Shown one piece after another: positions 16,302 through 24,920 of a stretch of 64,000 bases of DNA. The translations under genes were made by a program, and so were the position numbers. Source of the DNA: Bacteroidota bacterium (GTDB lineage Bacteria; Bacteroidota; Bacteroidia; Flavobacteriales; Flavobacteriaceae); NCBI GenBank assembly GCA_018267095.1, contig JAFDZC010000006.1:186001-250000 (forward strand), in the 5' to 3' direction. Position 1 is the stretch's first letter. Every line of letters begins with the position of its first letter. The notes below the pieces were generated by a model. The model was not told where the DNA came from and ran no database searches. It worked only from the letters and a program-made list of their open reading frames with translations.

Positions 16302-17839
16302 TTGTTATTTATCATAATCAAAATCGAATAGTTGAAGTTTCCTCTGCTGTTAAGGCCGATTTTTCAGTTTATGTAGGCCAAAAAATAACGGCGGGATTGT
16401 TTGCTATAGCGATACAATTTCCAGATGAGGTATTGGTTTGGTGCGATCAAGAAGAAAAAGAAAATTTGAACCTTGAAGCTATTAGCGGTTTTTTTCACCA
16501 TACAAAAGCAATCATTTCGTATTGTCGTTACCGTGGAGCATATCTTGACCATTTTTTGGGTTATGTTGAAGCTACTCCGTATTTTAACATCAACAAAAAA
16601 GTGCATTATGGTACTTGGCAGATGAGTAGTCAGGTAGGTGCCGTGCATGCAAGTGTCTTGATAACCGTGAAAGATCAGGTAAATCTAAAAGACAACTTTG
16701 ACTACTTTTTAAATTCTTTGGCCAAACTTGCCATGCCTTTTGGTTTATTGTGTTATTCAGAGCCTGCTTTGCTTTTGGATGGTTCGGAGCTGAAAAATAG
16801 TTGCAAATCAGATTATTACGAGTTGTTCCGATTTGTCAAACAACATTATAAAAGGCGGTGGACTTTTTTGCTGTTTTTTAATTTGTTGTATTTTGAAAAA
16901 CGGTTACTATTGATGCCTTTGTTATATTCCTTTTTATACAGAAAACGCAGTTTTGACCCCAGTGGCCTCAATAAAATTCTCATTCAATCCAATCGTAACA
17001 TCATCGAGCACAAAACCATCGATGTGTTGATTCCGACCATTGGCAGAGAGCAATATCTGCGCGATGTGCTTGAACTTTTAGCAAAACAAACATTTTTGCC
17101 AAGAAATATCATTGTCATAGAACAGAATCCCGATCCAAACAGTACATCAAATCTGGATTATTTATGGCAACAACAGTGGCCTTTTCAGATAAAGCACAAA
17201 TTTATCCATCAAACCGGCGCCTGCAACGCACGTAACATTGGCCTTGAGCTTGTTGAAAGCGAGTTTTGTTTTTTGGCCGATGACGATTTGTTTTTTGAGC
17301 ACAATCTGATTGAAAATGCAATGAATGCCTTTGAGACTATTTCAAATGAAGTTTTTATGGTGGCCTGCCATTTAAAAGAGCAAACCATTCAAAGCATGCC
17401 TCCGAAACAATTTCCGGTTTTTGGATCCGGAGCAGCTTTTGTCAAATCGAGTTGTCTTAAAAATTTGAGTTTTCGCAGAGGTTATGAATTCGGTTTTGGT
17501 GAAGATATTGATTTTGGTATGCAATTGCGCAATCACGGATTTGATGTGATTTATTTGTCAACCTTTAAAATTTTGCATTTAAAAGCACCTATGGGCGGTT
17601 TTAGAACTCAGCCGGTTTTGCGCTGGCAGAATGAAGTTTTCCAGCCCAAACCATCCCCAACAATGATGTTGTTTCATTTGTTGCATCAATCACCAGAGCA
17701 AATCAATTCATACAAAACCACCCTTTTTATCAATACATTCGAAAGAAAATATTGGATTAAACCGCTTCACTACTATAGAATCTTCAAAAAAAAGTGGAAC
17801 ACCAGTATGTATTGGGCCAAGCAATTAGTCAATGAATAA
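16298..17839 (+). CDS. GT2 glycosyltransferase with a 235-residue N-terminal domain of unknown type
   Basis: A 513-residue protein. Residues 241-490 are a GT-A domain: IDVLIPTIGR (241-250), DDD (328-330) and GFGEDIDFGMQL as the acceptor-side ED motif. Residues 1-235 match nothing I recognise; the part around KVHYGTWQMSSQVGAVHAS (101-119) looks like neither a kinase, a methyltransferase nor a standard GT. A hydrophobic basic stretch (187-215) links the halves. The size is nearly twice a single GT2, so the N-terminal half may be a degenerate or second transferase. Confidence 0.78.
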   Translation: MIVIYHNQNRIVEVSSAVKADFSVYVGQKITAGLFAIAIQFPDEVLVWCDQEEKENLNLEAISGFFHHTKAIISYCRYRGAYLDHFLGYVEATPYFNINKKVHYGTWQMSSQVGAVHASVLITVKDQVNLKDNFDYFLNSLAKLAMPFGLLCYSEPALLLDGSELKNSCKSDYYELFRFVKQHYKRRWTFLLFFNLLYFEKRLLLMPLLYSFLYRKRSFDPSGLNKILIQSNRNIIEHKTIDVLIPTIGREQYLRDVLELLAKQTFLPRNIIVIEQNPDPNSTSNLDYLWQQQWPFQIKHKFIHQTGACNARNIGLELVESEFCFLADDDLFFEHNLIENAMNAFETISNEVFMVACHLKEQTIQSMPPKQFPVFGSGAAFVKSSCLKNLSFRRGYEFGFGEDIDFGMQLRNHGFDVIYLSTFKILHLKAPMGGFRTQPVLRWQNEVFQPKPSPTMMLFHLLHQSPEQINSYKTTLFINTFERKYWIKPLHYYRIFKKKWNTSMYWAKQLVNE

Positions 17840-18842
17840 CATGAAGTTTACGCTTATTATTTGCACTTATATGCGCCCTAAACCAGTCGATGATTTGTTG
17901 GTTTCGGTGCAAAAGCAAACTATTTATCCTAATCAGATACTTATTATTGACGGCTCACATAACACTTTGACACAAGATTTACTTCAGGAGCGTTCATACA
18001 AAAATCTCGAATATTTTTTAGTTGATAACACCCATCGAGGGCTTACCAAACAGCGCAATTATGGTATTTCTTGCGTATCTGAGGATTCAGAAATTGTTTG
18101 CTTTCTCGATGATGATACCATACTCGAACCCAATTATTTTGAAGAAATTTTAAAAGTGTATCGTCTATATCCAGAAGCGCTAGGTGTGGGCGGGTATATT
18201 TTTAATGAAAATAATTGGGCTTTTGTGGGTGAAGATTATCTGCCCGGTATCAAAGATTACTTTTACGACGGTTGGAAGAAGCAAGAAGACAGCCGATTTG
18301 TTTTGCGCAAGTACTTGGGCTTGGACAGCAATACTCGACCTGGTTTTTTACCTGAATTTTCTCATGGGCGAAGCATTGGTTTTTTGCCACCTTCCGGCAA
18401 AATTTATCCGGTTGAACAGCTTATGGGAGGCGTATCTTCGTTCCGCAAAAGTGTCTTTAAACGTTTTCAATTTTCGACCTATTTTGAAGGCTATGGACTT
18501 TATGAAGATGCCGATTTTACACTTCGGCTCTCGAAAGAAGGCAAACTTTATTTGAACACTGCTGCACAATTGGCCCATTATCACGACAGTTCAGGAAGAC
18601 CTAACCAATATCATTACGGGCAAATGGTAGTACGCAATGGTTGGTATGTATGGCGCGTAAAATATCCGAAACCTTCGCTTAAAGCAAAATTTAAGTGGCA
18701 TGCAATTACTTTGCTTTTGGCTTTTATCCGATTTAGTAATACTTTTACCACAACAAAACGCCAAGCTGCTTTTACCGAATTTTTGGGTCGGATGTCTGGT
18801 TGGTTGGTTTTATTTTTTTCAAAGCCTAAAATTCAATCATGA
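17832..18842 (+). CDS. GT2 family glycosyltransferase
   Basis: A 336-residue GT-A enzyme. FTLIICTYMRP at the start, DGSHNTL as the first acidic loop, FLDDDT near residue 95 as the DxD motif and GYGLYEDADFTLRL near 220 as the ED catalytic region. It starts eight bases before the upstream stop. A second ATG at 17841 is also possible. A hydrophobic C-terminal segment (about 293-305) may contact the membrane. Confidence 0.88.
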   Translation: MNNMKFTLIICTYMRPKPVDDLLVSVQKQTIYPNQILIIDGSHNTLTQDLLQERSYKNLEYFLVDNTHRGLTKQRNYGISCVSEDSEIVCFLDDDTILEPNYFEEILKVYRLYPEALGVGGYIFNENNWAFVGEDYLPGIKDYFYDGWKKQEDSRFVLRKYLGLDSNTRPGFLPEFSHGRSIGFLPPSGKIYPVEQLMGGVSSFRKSVFKRFQFSTYFEGYGLYEDADFTLRLSKEGKLYLNTAAQLAHYHDSSGRPNQYHYGQMVVRNGWYVWRVKYPKPSLKAKFKWHAITLLLAFIRFSNTFTTTKRQAAFTEFLGRMSGWLVLFFSKPKIQS

Positions 18843-18910
18843 TTCTTCGAACCTCAATTATTTCTTCTGTTTTTCAACTGCAAAAAGAGGCTAGAGATTT
18901 GTGCATGATT

Positions 18911-18918
18911 TATTTTTG
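18911..18918 (+). promoter_or_regulatory. Internal -7 box before the GT4 gene at 18943
   Basis: TATTTTTG is a full TAnnTTTG match in the 100-base gap after the preceding gene. Its place argues against the upstream GTG (18901) as start codon, since that would lie 5' of the transcript. No -33 TTG at the standard distance. Confidence 0.4.
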
Positions 18919-18942
18919 TATGCAATTTTAAAAATGAATCAA

Positions 18943-20058
18943 ATGAAACTAGCCGTTATTTCATCAGCGCCCTTCATTAGAAAGCACAATCAATTTTATG
19001 CTTATAGCCCTTATGTAAAAGAGATTAGATTATGGGCCAAACATACTGATGAAATAGCTTTTTGCTGCCCCATTTTGGATGATGATAAAGGATTGCTGAT
19101 TGCCCCGATTGATTTTCCTTGTACAACATACGCCATCAAAGAATTTAATATCAAAAGCCCACTCAATTTTATCAAAGCTTTTTTGTTTTCGTTCGGAAAT
19201 TTGATTCAGTTGTTTAAGATTATGCTTTGGGCCGATCATATTCATTTGCGCTGTCCGGGCAATGTTGGACTGATGGGATGCTGGGTTCAGATTTTTTTTC
19301 CGGGTAAGATAAAAACTGCTAAATACGCAGGAAATTGGGATATGAAATCCAATCAACCGCGCACTTATAAATGGCAACAGAAAATATTGAGCCATACGTA
19401 TCTGACCCGTAATATCAAGGTTTTAGTATACGGAAATTGGCTTGGAAGCACCGCTAATATTTATCCTTTTTTTACAGCTACCTACACAGAAGCCGATAAA
19501 ATTGAGGTAAAACCCAGAAGTATGCAAAACGGGATTGAGATGATTTATGTCGGAACTTTATCAAAAGGAAAACGCCCCATTTATGCTATAGAACTGGCGC
19601 AAAGATTGCATGCAATTTATCCGAATTTTAGACTTTCATTATACGGTCACGGAAAAGAAAGAGAAAACCTTGAGCATTATATTGAACAAAATCAACTGCA
19701 AGATTTTGTTATCCTTAAAGGTAATTTTTCACAACAGGAAATGATGTCCGTGTATCAAGCGGCTCATTTTATGATTCTTCCGTCTGAGAGTGAAGGTTGG
19801 CCCAAAGTGGTGGCCGAAGCGATGTTTTGGGCTTGTGTTCCGTTGGCTACCAAGGTTTCGTGTGTTCCGGATATGTTAGGCGAGGGCAGTAGAGGTTTGT
19901 TGTTGGATATGAATCTTAAGTCTGATTTTGACAAAATTTGCCAAATGATTGAAGATGAAAATCGCTATCGCGAAACAGCTTTAAAAGCAATGGAATGGTC
20001 AAGAGTTTATACGCTTGATAAATTTGAGTTCGAAATTCAGAAAATGTTGCGCTCATGA
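18943..20058 (+). CDS. GT4 family glycosyltransferase
   Basis: A 371-residue GT-B protein. The C-terminal half has YVGTLSKGKRP (a typical start of the donor domain), LYGHGKERENL and SESEGWPKVVAEAM, the E-x7-E signature. The ATG at 18943 (MKLAVISS) begins at the first predicted strand; ATG 18934 is an equally possible start three codons earlier. Overlaps the next gene by four bases (ATGA). Confidence 0.85.
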   Translation: MKLAVISSAPFIRKHNQFYAYSPYVKEIRLWAKHTDEIAFCCPILDDDKGLLIAPIDFPCTTYAIKEFNIKSPLNFIKAFLFSFGNLIQLFKIMLWADHIHLRCPGNVGLMGCWVQIFFPGKIKTAKYAGNWDMKSNQPRTYKWQQKILSHTYLTRNIKVLVYGNWLGSTANIYPFFTATYTEADKIEVKPRSMQNGIEMIYVGTLSKGKRPIYAIELAQRLHAIYPNFRLSLYGHGKERENLEHYIEQNQLQDFVILKGNFSQQEMMSVYQAAHFMILPSESEGWPKVVAEAMFWACVPLATKVSCVPDMLGEGSRGLLLDMNLKSDFDKICQMIEDENRYRETALKAMEWSRVYTLDKFEFEIQKMLRS

Positions 20059-21128
20059 GGATACTTCAAATTATAGATACACTTGAAGGAGGCGGAGCGG
20101 AACGAATGGCTGTAAACTATGCCAATGCACTTGCCGAGCAAATTGAGTTTTCCGGTATTGTGGCAACTCGGTTCGAAGGAATTCTTAAGAATCAACTTAA
20201 TTCTGAGGTCGGTTATTTATTTTTAAATCGCAAACAAATCATTGATTTTAGTGCATTTCTGAAGCTAAGAGCATATTGCAAAAAAAATCAAATAACGATT
20301 TTACACGCCCACGGAACTTCTTTTTTTAGTGCTTTTTGCTTGAAGTTGCTGTATTGGAAAATTAAAATTGTTTGGCATGATCACTACGGACTTAGTGAGT
20401 TTTTATCCAATAGAAGCAGTTGGGCATTGAAGCTTTTGTCCCCTTTTTTTGCAGGAATTATCTCGGTAAATGAACAACTGAAGAATTGGGCAATCAAAGA
20501 ACTCTATTGCTCAAAAGTTTGTTATTTGCCCAATTTTACCCATTTTAATTCTGAAAATGCTTCAGGCAAACCTCTGATGGGAACATCCGGTAAGAGAATT
20601 TTGTGTTTGGCCAACTTAAGAGATCAGAAAAATCATCTCATGCTATTAGATATAGCAGAGCGTTTGAGAAAATCCCATCCGGATTGGAGCTTTCATTTGG
20701 TTGGCAAAGATTTTAACGATGATTACTCCGCGGTGATTAAAAATCAAATTCTTGAGCGGAATCTGACCGATAGTGTTTATTTTTATGGAACTCGGAATGA
20801 TGTTAAATTTGTGATAGATCAATCTGAAATTGCTATATTGACTTCAAAATCAGAAGGACTGCCAGTGGCTTTGTTAGAATACGGGTTGAATAAAAAACCG
20901 GTTGTTGTAACTCAAGTGGGTGAAATTCCGTTGATTGTCAAAAATAAGCAGAATGGTTTATTGATAGCTTCGGGACAATCAGAAGAATTTTACCAAGCCT
21001 TGGTTTATCTGATAGAAAATCAAAATGACAGAATTCGGTTGGGAGAATCACTTTTCGAAACCATTATGCAGCATCACTCCCAAGAAGCTGTGATTAAAGA
21101 ATATATCAATTGGGTTAACCAAATCTAA
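20055..21128 (+). CDS. GT4 family glycosyltransferase
   Basis: A 357-residue GT-B protein with the N-terminal donor/acceptor loop LEGGGAERM (10-18) seen in many EPS and O-antigen GT4 enzymes, ILHAHGTS (near 80), and SKSEGLPVALLEYG as the E-x7-E region. Three bases separate it from the Wzy/WaaL-like gene. Likely adds one residue of the repeat. Confidence 0.88.
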   Translation: MRILQIIDTLEGGGAERMAVNYANALAEQIEFSGIVATRFEGILKNQLNSEVGYLFLNRKQIIDFSAFLKLRAYCKKNQITILHAHGTSFFSAFCLKLLYWKIKIVWHDHYGLSEFLSNRSSWALKLLSPFFAGIISVNEQLKNWAIKELYCSKVCYLPNFTHFNSENASGKPLMGTSGKRILCLANLRDQKNHLMLLDIAERLRKSHPDWSFHLVGKDFNDDYSAVIKNQILERNLTDSVYFYGTRNDVKFVIDQSEIAILTSKSEGLPVALLEYGLNKKPVVVTQVGEIPLIVKNKQNGLLIASGQSEEFYQALVYLIENQNDRIRLGESLFETIMQHHSQEAVIKEYINWVNQI

Positions 21129-21131
21129 AGT

Positions 21132-22463
21132 ATGAATCTGAGTGATAAAAAATATTTTTATTTAGTTCTTCTTCATATTCTCATAGGAGTTTTGATATAT
21201 TCGGTGCCCTTATTTCCGAAAGTATATGGTTTTAGTATTATTTTCGGAGGTATTTTTTATATCGTCAATTCAAGAAATTCTAATAACGAAGTACTCTATG
21301 CCACTGCTTATATGGTAGGTAGTGAAATCATCCTGAGGATGACCGATGGAAACCCTGTTCATGAGTTTTCTAAATATGGGGTGATGATATTTATCGCGAT
21401 CGGAATTTATTTCAAAGGCTCCTCAAAATACGCCATTCCGTATTGGATTTTTTTGCTGTTGCTCATTCCGGCTACTATATATACCACCACCGAGCTTAAT
21501 TATTCAATTAGTTTGAGAAAAGAGATTTCATTCAATGTTTCAGGGCCGGTTTGTTTGGCTATTTGCTCAATTTATAATTATAACCGGAAAATCACTTCTG
21601 AAGAATTGAGCAATGTTTTTCTGTGTATTGGAATGCCTATAGTAGCTTGTTTGTCTTATTTGACGCTTTACACCCCAAGTCTCAAGGAGATCATTACCGA
21701 TACAAATTCAAATGCCATGACATCGGGTGGTTTTGGTCCCAATCAGGTTTCGACCATGCTGGGCTTGGGGATGTTTGTTTTTGTGTCTCGATTGATGTTG
21801 AATTCAAAGAATAAGTGGACCTTTGTCATCAATTTGATTATTTCACTTTACGTTACTTATCGAGGGCTGATTACTTTTTCTCGGGGTGGGATGATTACAG
21901 GTTTTGTAATGATTGCCACGCTGATTGTCGTTACTTTTTTCTTTATCAGCCAAGCCAATAGAATCAGAATGCTCATTATGATTGGATTGGTTGCAGTTGT
22001 CTTTTCTGTGGCTTGGAGCTTCTCGTCAGATCAGACCAATGGCCTAATTGAAAAACGCTATTCAAATAAAGACGCGGCGGGTCGTGAAAAAGAAGACGAG
22101 CTTTCCGGTAGAGGTGAGTTGGCCGAAGATGAATATCAGACCTTTAAAGAACATCCGATTATAGGCATTGGAGTAGGAAGAAGTATGGAGCAACGCTATG
22201 CCAAGACTGGAGAAATTATTGCTTCGCACAGTGAAATTACCCGAATGATTTCTGAACACGGCTCATTGGGTATTTTAGCGCTGATTATCTTATTTGTAAC
22301 TCCGCTGATATTGTATCTTGATAACAAATACAATGTATATTTATTGAGTTGTTTGCTTTTTTGGATGTTGACCATCAATCATGCCGCCATGCGATTGGCC
22401 GCTCCGGCATTTATGTATTCGCTAGCGCTAGTAAAAGTTATTATCAAAAGAGATGAAGCCTAA
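21132..22463 (+). CDS. O-antigen polymerase/ligase family membrane protein (Wzy/WaaL-like)
   Basis: A 443-residue integral membrane protein with about 10-12 hydrophobic segments. The large periplasmic loop after residue 295 contains GRGELAEDEYQTFKEHP followed by IGIGVGRS and a conserved His (SHSEITRM), the pattern of the O-antigen ligase/polymerase domain (Wzy_C). In ABC-exporter systems the chain is finished in the cytoplasm, so ligation of the exported glycan to its acceptor is the more likely job than polymerisation. Eleven bases overlap the next gene. Confidence 0.8.
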   Translation: MNLSDKKYFYLVLLHILIGVLIYSVPLFPKVYGFSIIFGGIFYIVNSRNSNNEVLYATAYMVGSEIILRMTDGNPVHEFSKYGVMIFIAIGIYFKGSSKYAIPYWIFLLLLIPATIYTTTELNYSISLRKEISFNVSGPVCLAICSIYNYNRKITSEELSNVFLCIGMPIVACLSYLTLYTPSLKEIITDTNSNAMTSGGFGPNQVSTMLGLGMFVFVSRLMLNSKNKWTFVINLIISLYVTYRGLITFSRGGMITGFVMIATLIVVTFFFISQANRIRMLIMIGLVAVVFSVAWSFSSDQTNGLIEKRYSNKDAAGREKEDELSGRGELAEDEYQTFKEHPIIGIGVGRSMEQRYAKTGEIIASHSEITRMISEHGSLGILALIILFVTPLILYLDNKYNVYLLSCLLFWMLTINHAAMRLAAPAFMYSLALVKVIIKRDEA

Positions 22464-23466
22464 GTTATTATACATAGGGAATAAATTATCCAAACACGGA
22501 GTTACTTTAACTTCGATAGAAACTCTAGGCGCATTGCTTGAGAGAGATGGATATGAAATTGTATATGCTTCATCCATTAAGAATAAATTTTTAAGACTGT
22601 TGGATATGCTTTTTAAAACTTTCCGACATCGTAATCAAGTGGATTATGTGCTCATTGATACGTACAGCACCTATAATTTTTGGTATGCTTTTTTTGTAAG
22701 TCAATTGTGTCGTTGTTGCCATTTAAAATATATTCCTAAACTACACGGAGGGAACTTGCCCAATCGAATTCAGAAAAACCCCAGATTGAGCGCAATGATT
22801 TTTAAACATGCTTATTGTAATGTGGCTCCATCGGCTTATTTAGTAGAATCATTCAGCGGTCGAGGTTATGCCCATATAGAGTATATTCCCAACACCATTG
22901 AATTGGTTAATTATCCGTATAAAAACCGTACTCAAGTAAAACCGCGTTTGCTTTGGGTAAGATCATTTGCCTCGATATACAATCCGTGTATGGCCATCGA
23001 GGTTTATCAAGAGCTCAAAAAAGAGTTTCCGGAGGCTGCACTTTGCATGGTTGGCCCCGATAAGGATGGAACTTTAGAAAAAGCGCATCAAATGGCTAAA
23101 GTCAACAATTTAAACGTATTGTTTACAGGGAGTTTGTCTAAGAAAGATTGGATCGAAGTCTCAAAGCAATACGATATTTTCATCAACACGACTCATTTTG
23201 ATAATACTCCGGTAAGTGTCATTGAGGCTATGGCGCTCGGGCTTCCGATTGTATCAACCAATGTTGGAGGGATTTCATATTTGCTCGAAAACGAAAGAAC
23301 AGCACTTTTAATTCCCGACCGTGATGTGTCAGCGATGGTTACGTCAATTAAAAGATTGCTTTCTGATTCTGATTTACAGCGAAATTTGGTTGAAAATGCA
23401 AAAAACTTAGTTCAAGATTTTGATTGGGACAAAGTCAAAACCAAGTGGGATACTTTACTGGGCTAA
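22453..23466 (+). CDS. GT4 family glycosyltransferase
   Basis: A 337-residue GT-B enzyme, slightly short for the family. KLLYIGNKLSKHGVT at the start, YIPNTIEL linking to the C-terminal domain, and TTHFDNTPVSVIEAM near residues 249-263, in which the first glutamate of E-x7-E is replaced (DNTPVSVIE). Family members with this FDNTPxSxxEA form are common and active. Its start lies within the end of the preceding membrane-protein gene. Confidence 0.85.
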   Translation: MKPKLLYIGNKLSKHGVTLTSIETLGALLERDGYEIVYASSIKNKFLRLLDMLFKTFRHRNQVDYVLIDTYSTYNFWYAFFVSQLCRCCHLKYIPKLHGGNLPNRIQKNPRLSAMIFKHAYCNVAPSAYLVESFSGRGYAHIEYIPNTIELVNYPYKNRTQVKPRLLWVRSFASIYNPCMAIEVYQELKKEFPEAALCMVGPDKDGTLEKAHQMAKVNNLNVLFTGSLSKKDWIEVSKQYDIFINTTHFDNTPVSVIEAMALGLPIVSTNVGGISYLLENERTALLIPDRDVSAMVTSIKRLLSDSDLQRNLVENAKNLVQDFDWDKVKTKWDTLLG

Positions 23467-23513
23467 ATTGCGGGATTTTTTTTAACTTGCGAGCTTCAAT
23501 TGTTAATTGTGTC

Positions 23514-24920
23514 ATGACTGCCAACAAAAAAATTCACTTTGAAGTTTCTGAGCGTAAAGTCCTATTGCGGGTTTTTGATGTAGTCTCAGTTTTGTTGGCT
23601 TTGTATGTGGTTGGCAGAATTTTTAAATTCAATTATTTCAATATATCATCAGATAATTACTACTGGACCATTGTTTTGGGAGTATATATCACCACCATCG
23701 GAACGGTGTTCGAAATGTACCATCTTCAAGTGGCCAGTAATCAAAACCAGGTCATCAAGAGTATTGTACTCACCTCTTCAACCACGGTTTTGCTCTATTT
23801 ACTTACCCCGATTTTCACGCCCAATTTGCCCAATAATCGAATGCAAATTGTATTCTTTTATTTAGCCATATTATTCTCATTGATGCTTTGGCGTTTATTT
23901 TATGTCAAGCTTTTGGCTTCGAGTCGATTTGAGAAAAAAGTTATTTTGGTTTGCGAAAAAGAAGAAGCCGAAGAACTCATTCATGCGCTTCAAAGTGTTG
24001 ACCCGCATTACAGAGTTGCCGGATTTGTCAATTCAGACGGAAGCAGTTCAATAGATGAGGTTGTCAAAAAGAAAAAAGGTTCGGTACGCAGTATACCGGT
24101 AGATCAGCTCGAACGATTTGTCACCACACATTCAATATCTGAGGTGGTCATTGCTGCTCAAAAAACAGATGGGATTACGGTAAATTTATACAATCAGTTG
24201 ATACATCTTTTAGAGAACGGCTACATTATCCGCGAATATACCCAAGTATACGAAAACATTACCCAGCGTATTCCGGTACAATATGTGGCGCGCGACTTTT
24301 ATCGATATTTTCCTTTTAGCCGTAGCAATCAAAATCAATTATATTTAATAATCGTACGATTGCTCGAGATTGTACTTTCATTATTAGGATTATTTGTCGG
24401 TATAATTTTAGTACCTTTTATATTGCTCGGAAACTTGTTGGGCAACAAAGGGAACTTGTTTTATGTTCAAGAGCGAATCGGGAAAAATGGTATTCCGTTC
24501 AAGATTTATAAATTCCGAACCATGGTCAAAAATGCCGAGAAGAACGGAGCAGTTTTTGCCACTACGAACGATACGCGGATTACGAGTTTCGGAAAATTCC
24601 TCAGAAAAGCTCGAATTGATGAGTTTCCTCAGTTTTTTAATGTACTCAAAGGTGACATGGCCGTCATTGGCCCTCGACCTGAACGCCCAGTATTTGTAAC
24701 CGAAATTGCCGAAGTCATGCCTTTTTATGAAACGCGCCACGTAATAAAACCCGGACTCACCGGTTGGGCACAAGTCAACTATTCATACGGAGAAACCATT
24801 GACGATAGTTTGATTAAACTTCAATACGACTTATACTACATCAAACACCGAAGTATTTTTCTCGACATCAACATCATGCTCAAAACCTTGAGCACCATAT
24901 TGTTTTATCGTGGACAATAG
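23514..24920 (+). CDS. Polyprenyl-phosphate sugar-1-phosphate transferase (initiating, WcaJ/WbaP-like)
   Basis: A 468-residue initiating enzyme that moves a sugar-1-phosphate from a UDP-sugar to undecaprenyl phosphate. Four N-terminal membrane segments (about 18-130), a Rossmann-like middle (about 135-240), a fifth membrane segment (about 278-305), then the catalytic domain with KIYKFRTMV, DEFPQFFNVLKGDMAVIGPRP and KPGLTGWAQV. ATG 23514 is preferred over 23424, which would start inside the previous gene. Its stop directly abuts the convergent lnt stop. A TAACTTGCG string at 23483-23491 may be a variant promoter box. Confidence 0.92.
   Translation: MTANKKIHFEVSERKVLLRVFDVVSVLLALYVVGRIFKFNYFNISSDNYYWTIVLGVYITTIGTVFEMYHLQVASNQNQVIKSIVLTSSTTVLLYLLTPIFTPNLPNNRMQIVFFYLAILFSLMLWRLFYVKLLASSRFEKKVILVCEKEEAEELIHALQSVDPHYRVAGFVNSDGSSSIDEVVKKKKGSVRSIPVDQLERFVTTHSISEVVIAAQKTDGITVNLYNQLIHLLENGYIIREYTQVYENITQRIPVQYVARDFYRYFPFSRSNQNQLYLIIVRLLEIVLSLLGLFVGIILVPFILLGNLLGNKGNLFYVQERIGKNGIPFKIYKFRTMVKNAEKNGAVFATTNDTRITSFGKFLRKARIDEFPQFFNVLKGDMAVIGPRPERPVFVTEIAEVMPFYETRHVIKPGLTGWAQVNYSYGETIDDSLIKLQYDLYYIKHRSIFLDINIMLKTLSTILFYRGQ

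Noticed and set aside
18901..18942. GTG start for the GT4 gene
   Set aside because: It lies upstream of the -7 box; MKLAVISS at 18943 starts the fold.
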